A stretch of 54,038 nt of DNA from VMCP01 sp964527775 (GTDB taxonomy: Bacteria > Bacteroidota > Bacteroidia > NS11-12g > UBA955): contig CAZGQS010000013.1 of NCBI GenBank assembly GCA_964527775.1, forward strand, positions 1-54,038, written 5' to 3'. Below, piece by piece: positions 49,801 to 54,038 of the stretch (position 1 is the stretch's first letter; the number at the start of each line of letters is the position of its first letter). Position numbers and translations under genes: made by a program. The notes beneath the pieces are model-generated. The model did not search any database. It was not told the DNA's origin and was given only the letters and a program-made list of their open reading frames with translations.

Positions 49801-50525
49801 GTCTTGACAGAATCAGGATTGCCCAAGGGAAGAGGAATTTTTCCTAGGGTATATACACCACGAACATCTAGGTCAAAATCATAACGAGGATAGTTCAGCC
49901 TTAAAGTAGGCTTGTATTGGGTGATGTTGTTGAGTGAATCGGGGGCCGAAGCTCCAACGCTATATTGCGTTTGATTGTTGGAAAATCCTGAAACGGTGGC
50001 AGTTCCTTCGAAATAAAAACTGAAAGCCCCACGCAGGGTATCGGCCTGATTGAACTCTGTATAAATCACCAAGTTTTCACCCGTTAAAGAATCAAAAACA
50101 TAGGGTTTGATGAAAGTAAAACGGTAGAAATTCTCAAAAGTATCAAGATAGGTGCTTGCAAAAGTATCTATGACTTTCTGAGCTGAGGTCGTTTCAGAAG
50201 AAAATATGATTCCGGTAGAACCAAAATCATTTCTTTGAGTGTTGGAGAGCCAAATTTTGAGGCGGTGATTTCCTTTAAGAGACGCTCCCGCAGCTCTGTA
50301 AAGTTCCAAAGAAAAAATACTATCGCCGTGTTTAAGGTTACCGAGGGTTGATTTGGGATAAATGTAAGCGAACTTAGATTGATACACTCCCATGTTTGCG
50401 GAAGTTCTAATAGGACCAGCAAAAGTCCCTAAATAACTTCCCTCACCTACTTGCACAAATTGAGCATGGGTGGTAGAAATGGAACTCAATCCGAGTAAAA
50501 ATCCCCAAAAAGCAGAAAAACGCAT
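46809..50525 (-). CDS. Large secreted protein with T9SS type A sorting domain
   Basis: Read from the ATG 50525, the 1238-residue protein starts with MRFSAFWGFLLGLSSISTTHA, a signal peptide. The body has several CARDB/fibronectin-like beta-sandwich units of about 100-150 residues, recognisable by recurring phrases such as NDTFIRNFYVG, NDTVRVKMYV, NDTLSHYFTVG and NDTIRETVYVE. The last 80 residues are a type A C-terminal sorting domain (AYPNPSSNGEFTL, then VSIFNTSGQEIARF, then LNVSGLYFLRG). It should be exported by the T9SS and anchored or released. A -7 box is 4 nt from the ATG. The 16-codon upstream frame is excluded because it lacks signal character. Confidence 0.87.
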   Translation of the reverse strand: MRFSAFWGFLLGLSSISTTHAQFVQVGEGSYLGTFAGPIRTSANMGVYQSKFAYIYPKSTLGNLKHGDSIFSLELYRAAGASLKGNHRLKIWLSNTQRNDFGSTGIIFSSETTSAQKVIDTFASTYLDTFENFYRFTFIKPYVFDSLTGENLVIYTEFNQADTLRGAFSFYFEGTATVSGFSNNQTQYSVGASAPDSLNNITQYKPTLRLNYPRYDFDLDVRGVYTLGKIPLPLGNPDSVKTLLRNVGKKNVTNHKLYTYSLGQNKQKDSFQVSLAVGKEQFFQVPSLSPSKKGTDSVYIESVDKNTSNNKKYSIRQGNENIYSYRDITLPPAGGGIGFNGAQGDFVARFQSNQSKNINQISVAFGGSGRLFQLVIYSYDSIKAQPGKVIWVSDSLTSKSGTYIYDIKKPVKVEGSFFVGVRQLDLNNVSFGFQFEIPVRPRTFFYTSPIGDTTWNDFHPDAPYKFIIEPRLQADYDFRVANATMPRDTFNIYDNDTAAPSVTIQNVGVLKPSDSVEIVCEIRGLNLLHFKKSFFDTLSPGMSRTYTFPKEFVPYEFGAHKLIAYVKHKNDAIKDNDTFIRNFYVGVTKDVMVRTLHVPSTYSSYVYKIDTVQPLATVMNAGYDNTANFDVVCQIFRRNQKLYEQKNTLSLPKFQTKILFWPTYKANDTGQLEMLVYTALKGDRYTPNDTVRVKMYVFKKQDFIADSILSPRPELEYKITDKINVQARVINDGVLPLDNSKIVMKIFNSKDVKLFEDSSKSAIYGEDVKITQLKNKFTPPANGVYRVWVGPDSTQDKYPENDTLSHYFTVGTPTNFSLDSLHVVDTMSNTIANGYPVSASLSSLGFDSTQKQVNLTVQFSRKGTVWYNEKLVANILPGEKKKFTLGKNFKPLFTGPYEVLAWISHPKDNKNQNDTIRETVYVEVGKDALVTAISHPNDSQVYYYNDRLDSIQVTVLNQGRENMTQVAVNCQVFFEKSIVLNDQKSVDLNSGESKVVVFYTNKTWLTRGKGKVICETNHLDDQNIANDSLVRSFEVRSMRDLVLNAIDSPSIGGSYVTGTSMWPQVKISNTGDDSSVISQNLKVEIYSDKLNGNLVYSDQLSYPQLGPTNQFTATAVQAFKPQTMGVYWIKAFAVNNTDENSSNDTLSGSFQVLVNSVENISNLAVTAYPNPSSNGEFTLSATEELLSVSIFNTSGQEIARFEHISSPQMKFQLNVSGLYFLRGFTASGSQFFTNIAVE

Positions 50526-50529
50526 AATA

Positions 50530-50537
50530 CAAATGTA
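50530..50537 (-). promoter_or_regulatory. Candidate -7 box for the type A cargo gene, 4 nt from the ATG
   Basis: TACATTTG on the minus strand, then TATT, then ATG at 50525; again a possible leaderless start. Confidence 0.35.
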
Positions 50538-50575
50538 ACCAAAAGCGAAAGGGATTGCTTTATTTTGCATCAATA

Positions 50576-51439
50576 GTGAAAAAAGGTGACATTATCCGCG
50601 AGATTCAGGCCAAGCGCAGTTATTTGTGCACGGGCTTGGACACTGAAATGGGAAAGCTCCCACAGGGAATTGAGCGCACAGGAAAGGGGCTTTTAGAATT
50701 CAACAAAAACATTGTAGAAGCTACGGCTGCGCACAGCGTTGCCTATAAAATCAACACCGCATTTTACGAGCAATACGGGGTTGAGGGCTGGCGCTGGATG
50801 GAAGAAACGTTGAGTTATTTGCCATCGAATACCTTAAAAATTGCAGATGCCAAGCGCGGCGACATTGGAAATACCAGCACCATGTATGCACGCGCCTTTT
50901 TCGATGCCTTGAAATTTGACGCCATCACCGTTTCACCCTACATGGGCGAAGATTCTCTAAGACCCTTTTTAGAATTTGAAAACAAGTTTGTGATTTGCTT
51001 GGCGTTGACATCAAATGCCGGACACGCTGATTTTCAAACGCTTGGAGTTAAAAGTTCAGAGTTTAGAGGGGAGAGTTTAGAGGGGAGTGTGGAGAGTGGA
51101 GAGTTGAAGCTTTATGAGCGCGTGATAAATACGGTGAGCAAATGGGGAAATCCTGATCAGTTGATGTTTGTGGTGGGCGCAACAAGAGCTGAATTGGTTG
51201 GACATATTAGAAAAATGATTCCTGATCACTTCTTACTAGTTCCCGGTGTGGGCGCGCAAGGCGGGAGTTTGAGCGATATCACTCATGCAGCGGCAAATCC
51301 GGAAATGGGACTTTTGGTAAACAGCAGCAGGGGAATTATTTACGCCAGCCAAGACACTGATTATAAAGAAGCTGCCGAGCGTGAAGCTGCAAAATTAGCT
51401 TCCGAAATGAGCGGATTGATGCAGCAATTGGGAATGTAA
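50576..51439 (+). CDS. pyrF: Orotidine 5'-phosphate decarboxylase with in-frame repeat insertion
   Basis: The enzyme makes UMP from orotidylate. YLCTGLDTEMGKLP at the start, IADAKRGDIGNTS with the catalytic Lys-Asp pair, ALTSNAGHADF, and VPGVGAQGG are typical of the long bacterial OMPDC form. I start at GTG 50576 (287 residues); an upstream TTG at 50555 is less likely. Residues 157-176 (51044-51103) are a Ser/Glu/Gly-rich insertion encoded by a 14 bp tandem repeat. The last 45 bp overlap coaE tail to tail. Confidence 0.93.
   Translation: MKKGDIIREIQAKRSYLCTGLDTEMGKLPQGIERTGKGLLEFNKNIVEATAAHSVAYKINTAFYEQYGVEGWRWMEETLSYLPSNTLKIADAKRGDIGNTSTMYARAFFDALKFDAITVSPYMGEDSLRPFLEFENKFVICLALTSNAGHADFQTLGVKSSEFRGESLEGSVESGELKLYERVINTVSKWGNPDQLMFVVGATRAELVGHIRKMIPDHFLLVPGVGAQGGSLSDITHAAANPEMGLLVNSSRGIIYASQDTDYKEAAEREAAKLASEMSGLMQQLGM
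51044..51103 (+). repeat. Minisatellite-like insertion inside pyrF
   Basis: AGAGTTTAGAGGGGAG occurs at 51058-51073 and again at 51072-51087 (14 bp period), followed by GTGGAGAGTGGAGAGTTG. The segment is almost free of C (one in 60 bases), unlike the flanking gene, and adds 20 codons in frame. Confidence 0.75.
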
Positions 51440-51994
51440 TTCTCTCACCTGCTGAATCAAAGATTGATTTCCGTCATTCTCAATGATGTAATCGCATCTT
51501 TCGCGAAGTTCATTATTGCTTAACTGCTTGTCAATGATGGTTTTAATCTCTTCTAAATTTCTTTGGTCTCTTTTTTGGACGCGTTGAATTCTAAGATCTT
51601 CAGGCGCAATAACGCCAATCACTTTATCTACGGTTTTATTGGCACCGCTCTCAAATAAAATAGCCGCTTCTTTAATCACATAGGGAGCATCTTGTTTATC
51701 TGCCCAATCGTAAAATGCTTGAAATACCAGCGGATGAACGATTTTATTGAGTTTTTCTGTTTTTTCGGGGGATGCAAACAGCCCTTTCAAAAAGGCGATG
51801 TTGATTTGGTCTTCAGAAATATACACTTCTGTTCCAAAGGCTGATTTTAATTGGAGTTTGAGGCCTTGGTGTTGGGCATACAACTCTTTAACTGCCTGAT
51901 CAGCATTGAAAATGGGAATCCCCAATTGGGAAAAAATCTGGCAAACGGTTGTTTTCCCGCTGCCAATTCCACCGGTGATTCCCACCTTCAGCAT
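51395..51994 (-). CDS. coaE: Dephospho-CoA kinase
   Basis: CoaE phosphorylates dephospho-CoA, the last step of CoA synthesis. The P-loop is GITGGIGSGKTT (5-16). IFNADQAVKELY (substrate Asp), IVHPLVF, and YVIKEAAILFESGANKTVDKV fit the family. The 199 residues are full length. It converges on pyrF with a 45 bp overlap and follows yajC by 5 bp. Confidence 0.94.
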   Translation of the reverse strand: MLKVGITGGIGSGKTTVCQIFSQLGIPIFNADQAVKELYAQHQGLKLQLKSAFGTEVYISEDQINIAFLKGLFASPEKTEKLNKIVHPLVFQAFYDWADKQDAPYVIKEAAILFESGANKTVDKVIGVIAPEDLRIQRVQKRDQRNLEEIKTIIDKQLSNNELRERCDYIIENDGNQSLIQQVRELHSQLLHQSAHFGS

Positions 51995-51999
51995 GATAA

Positions 52000-52314
52000 T
52001 TACTTCTTTTCTTCAGTTTTAGTTTCAGTAGGATAAGCGGCTTGGGTGCTTTCCATGCTGATAGCCGAAGGATCTACTTTCATTTTACCTTCTTCGATAT
52101 CAATGATAAAAAACTTCTCATTTACTTGAGATATTTTACCATGTACACCACCAGTAGTTACAATGTGTTGACCTTTAGCAATGCTAGAAATGAAGGTTTT
52201 AGCTTTTTTCTGGCGGCGCATTTGAGGCCAAATCATAAAGAAGAAAAATACTGCCATGATGAGCAGCATCAACATGGGATCAAATCCACCGGGTTGAGCT
52301 TGAAATAGTTGCAT
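52000..52314 (-). CDS. yajC: Preprotein translocase subunit YajC
   Basis: The 104-residue protein has one N-terminal TM helix (about 13-32, LMLLIMAVFFFFMIWPQMRR) and the YajC cytoplasmic part (FISSIAKGQHIVTTGGVHGKIS). YajC accompanies SecDF at the Sec translocon. It lies between the DUF1573 gene and coaE on the same strand, separated from DUF1573 by a repeat-rich 130 bp spacer. Confidence 0.95.
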   Translation of the reverse strand: MQLFQAQPGGFDPMLMLLIMAVFFFFMIWPQMRRQKKAKTFISSIAKGQHIVTTGGVHGKISQVNEKFFIIDIEEGKMKVDPSAISMESTQAAYPTETKTEEKK

Positions 52315-52320
52315 ATTTGT

Positions 52321-52439
52321 GTTGGTTGTTGGTCTTTGGTCTTTGGTCTTTGGTTGTTGGTTGTTGGCTTTCGGTGGTCGGTGGTCGGTGATCGGTTTTC
52401 GGCTGGTTGTTGGTTGCTAAGGGCTGAAAGCTGATGTCT
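52321..52439. repeat. Low-complexity tandem repeats between DUF1573 and yajC
   Basis: The spacer contains GGTCTTT repeated three times, GGTTGTT three or more times, and GGTGGTC/GGTGATC units. The same GGTCGGTGATCGG motif recurs 1.5 kb away upstream of nusB. The rest (GCTGAAAGCTGATG) is also quasi-repetitive. Confidence 0.75.
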
Positions 52440-52444
52440 ATGGT

Positions 52445-52924
52445 CTAATGTTCTTCGTGGTTGTCAGATTCTTTGGAAAGAATGTGGCTAGTAAAAGTGA
52501 GAACCATATAATCACGAACAGCATTGTCAAAGTATACTTCAATGCTTTTCTCAACGAGAGGATTGTCTGTTCCGCCTTTTCCTTTACTGTCAAAAGTGGC
52601 GGTTACCTTGCCTTCTCCACCGGGAGGAATTACTTCTTTGGTCCAATCAGGAGTGGTACATCCGCAAGATGCTTCAACTTTTGAAATTGAAAGTGGGCCT
52701 TTACCGGTATTTTTGAACCTGAAAATGTGCTGAACATTATCACCGTCTTTGATATTTCCGAAGTCAAACGTGGTATCTACAAATTTGAAATCGCCTTTGG
52801 GCCCGTTGTTGTTGTTATCGGGGTTGTTATTCACGATGTCATCCGTATCAACAGGTTTGTTGGTGGGAGTACAAGCAATTGTCAAAGCAGCAATGGTTGA
52901 AAAAAGCAAAAATGTATTTCTCAT
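52445..52924 (-). CDS. DUF1573 lipoprotein
   Basis: The 159-residue protein has a lipoprotein signal (LLFSTIAALTIAC, Cys18), an Asn/Asp linker, and the DUF1573 domain: FDFGNIKDGDNVQHIFRFKN, then VEASCGCTTPDW and VTATFDSKGKGG. The fold is immunoglobulin-like (ASPM-SPD-2-Hydin type). It is common in Bacteroidota beside nusB and yajC, with unknown role. A -7 box at 52930-52937 lies 5 nt from the ATG. Confidence 0.88.
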   Translation of the reverse strand: MRNTFLLFSTIAALTIACTPTNKPVDTDDIVNNNPDNNNNGPKGDFKFVDTTFDFGNIKDGDNVQHIFRFKNTGKGPLSISKVEASCGCTTPDWTKEVIPPGGEGKVTATFDSKGKGGTDNPLVEKSIEVYFDNAVRDYMVLTFTSHILSKESDNHEEH

Positions 52925-52929
52925 GTGAG

Positions 52930-52937
52930 CAAATTTA
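52930..52937 (-). promoter_or_regulatory. Candidate -7 box for the DUF1573 gene, 5 nt from the ATG
   Basis: TAAATTTG on the minus strand, then CTCAC, then the ATG at 52924. Confidence 0.35.
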
Positions 52938-52950
52938 ATAAAAATAGGCT

Positions 52951-53886
52951 TTAGAGTAAACCTCTGCCAGATTTTTGAATACGATCATTTTTGGCTAGAT
53001 CTATTCTTAGTTTATCCATGATACCATTCACAAATTTGGAACTATTGGGGGTGCTGTAATTTTTGGTGATTTCCAAATATTCATTGATGGTTACCTTAAC
53101 TGGAATTTCTGGACAATGCAAAAACTCCGTCAATGCCATTTTAAGAATAAGCAGGTCAATCACAGCAATTCGCGAAGGGTCCCAATTATCGGTAACGGTT
53201 GAAATCAATGTTTCATATTCCTGGGAATTTGCTATGGTTTTAGTTAAAATCTGCGCACCTAATGCTACTTCTTCATTGTTGGGTCTGATGGCTTCTTTCA
53301 CTTGTACATGAGCTCTACCCGATGCCAACTTCAATGACTTCAAAACATCTCTAACGGTATATTCGTTATCATCAAACCACTGCGGATATATCTCTTCCAA
53401 AGCATCATTAAAGTCCCCTTGAGTTTCGAGAAAAGTAAACAGAATTTGTTCAACAAACTCTAATTGTTGCTGTTCCGTTGGTTCTGTAAAAAATTGATAA
53501 TCCTGTACAAAGTCCCATTCTCTAAGTCTTTTATACCAATCTTCGAAGTAATTCGCTAGGTTAGACCAATAAAACTGAGTTTGAGGAGCACCATTTACAA
53601 TCACAGATTCATGCATTTTTGGGATAAAACGCGTGTAATTCAGGTTGTCGTAATACTTAATTTTGAACTGATCCGGATAGTACTTAGACTTTTCTAATTC
53701 TTGTTTTTCTTTCGCAAATTGCTGCAATTCGTAGGGGAAGTCGAGCAAAAAGAGATAAAATTGTTCAGTTGTTTGAATTTTGGAAAACAACTCTTTTTTG
53801 AGGTCACCTACATCTTGGGCGTGGCCTTGATTCCAAGAATACAAGGTTTGTAGGGTTTTGATGCGCACCAGTCGTCTAGAAATCAT
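52951..53886 (-). CDS. nusB: Transcription antitermination protein NusB (long Bacteroidota form)
   Basis: NusB binds boxA RNA with S10 in rRNA antitermination. The 311 residues start MISRRLVRIKTLQTLYSWNQ, as in the family, and end with the NusB core (IAVIDLLILKMALTEFLHCP, then VTINEYLEITKNYSTPNSSK, then FVNGIMDKL). A helical insertion of about 150 residues separates the two parts; E. coli NusB has only 139 residues. I start at ATG 53886. The open frame upstream translates the tandem repeats (HRQPITD units) and is not genuine. Confidence 0.93.
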   Translation of the reverse strand: MISRRLVRIKTLQTLYSWNQGHAQDVGDLKKELFSKIQTTEQFYLFLLDFPYELQQFAKEKQELEKSKYYPDQFKIKYYDNLNYTRFIPKMHESVIVNGAPQTQFYWSNLANYFEDWYKRLREWDFVQDYQFFTEPTEQQQLEFVEQILFTFLETQGDFNDALEEIYPQWFDDNEYTVRDVLKSLKLASGRAHVQVKEAIRPNNEEVALGAQILTKTIANSQEYETLISTVTDNWDPSRIAVIDLLILKMALTEFLHCPEIPVKVTINEYLEITKNYSTPNSSKFVNGIMDKLRIDLAKNDRIQKSGRGLL

Positions 53887-53901
53887 TAGAACGTAAAGGT
53901 G

Positions 53902-53909
53902 CAAAGATA
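53902..53909 (-). promoter_or_regulatory. Candidate -7 box for nusB
   Basis: TATCTTTG on the minus strand, 15 bp before the ATG at 53886. The tandem repeat begins about 20 bp upstream of it. Confidence 0.5.
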
Positions 53910-53930
53910 GTAATTTTTTTGGGACTGACG

Positions 53931-53991
53931 GTGGTCGGTGATCGGTGATCGGTTGTCGGTGATCGGTGATCGGTTGTCGGTGATCGGTGTC
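53931..53991. repeat. Tandem 21 bp repeat upstream of nusB
   Basis: GTCGGTGATCGGTGATCGGTT occurs at 53934-53954 and again at 53955-53975, followed by a third partial unit. It contains the same GTCGGTGATCGG phrase as the 52321-52439 spacer. Confidence 0.8.
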
Positions 53992-54038
53992 TAGTCCTAA
54001 AATAGTAGACAATTATTTTTCAATATTATGTATTTCCT

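Noticed and set aside
53887..54012. N-terminal extension of nusB with HRQPITD repeats
   Set aside because: It is a translation of the tandem repeat and crosses the -7 box; family alignment starts at MISRR (53886).

Overview
The window is a stretch of a Bacteroidota chromosome, most likely Flavobacteriales. Three things point there. It carries type IX secretion (T9SS) cargo with both kinds of sorting domain and a PorP/SprF partner. It has families typical of the phylum (DUF4270, DUF4199, DUF3276/PUR-alpha, DUF4286, DUF4403, PSP1, and a CarB lacking its allosteric domain). Bacteroidota-type -7 promoter boxes (TAnnTTTG) lie ahead of many genes. It is AT-rich and densely packed, and I see no tRNA, rRNA, CRISPR, transposase or integrase. 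Two runs of exactly 100 N (13832-13931 and 21458-21557) are scaffold gaps of unknown true length.

Layout. 1-3364: panC (partial) divergent from a glycogen-synthase-like gene, a DUF4270 lipoprotein and a DAHP synthase. 3326-7611: two amino-acid permeases and kbl (threonine/glycine metabolism). 7657-11397: GH3-type adenylase, a LolD-like ATPase, gatC, plsC and a DUF4199 membrane protein. 11474-13689: DUF3276 protein and an MsbA-like ABC exporter. 14005-16568: rpsO and pnp. 16623-17798: a GT87 membrane glycosyltransferase. 17878-26271: a T9SS surface operon made of a SprB-like giant adhesin, a PorP/SprF protein split by a gap, and a PorE-like OmpA protein; adhesin and OmpA protein both carry TSP3 calcium-binding repeat arrays. 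26514-28900: a fused phytol kinase/phytyl-phosphate kinase-like protein divergent from a homogentisate-phytyltransferase-like UbiA enzyme. 28960-36394: carB, a Spy-like protein, PSP1/RicT, GtrA, LD-carboxypeptidase, a lipoprotein, purS and a DUF4286 gene.

36400-45345 is the most unusual part. After mnmH comes an SDR gene, then a block with a CDP-archaeol-synthase-like protein, a CDP-alcohol phosphatidyltransferase, an ICMT-like methyltransferase, a possible permuted papain-fold protein, a rifampin-phosphotransferase-like dikinase and a second UbiA prenyltransferase. The far end of the block carries a degenerate copy of the last 96 bp of the SDR gene, directly upstream of gapA. The block is thus bracketed by direct repeats, as if it had been inserted at the 3' end of the SDR gene. 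Together with the VTE5/VTE6/UbiA locus 10 kb away this suggests salvage and use of isoprenoid alcohols in an unrecognised lipid or quinol pathway.

45421-54038: DUF4403 lipoprotein, a T9SS type A cargo protein, pyrF (with an in-frame minisatellite-like insertion), coaE, yajC, a DUF1573 lipoprotein and nusB, with short tandem repeats between some of these. Start codons were moved inward from the longest open frame where family alignment, signal peptides or promoter boxes demanded it; each case is noted.
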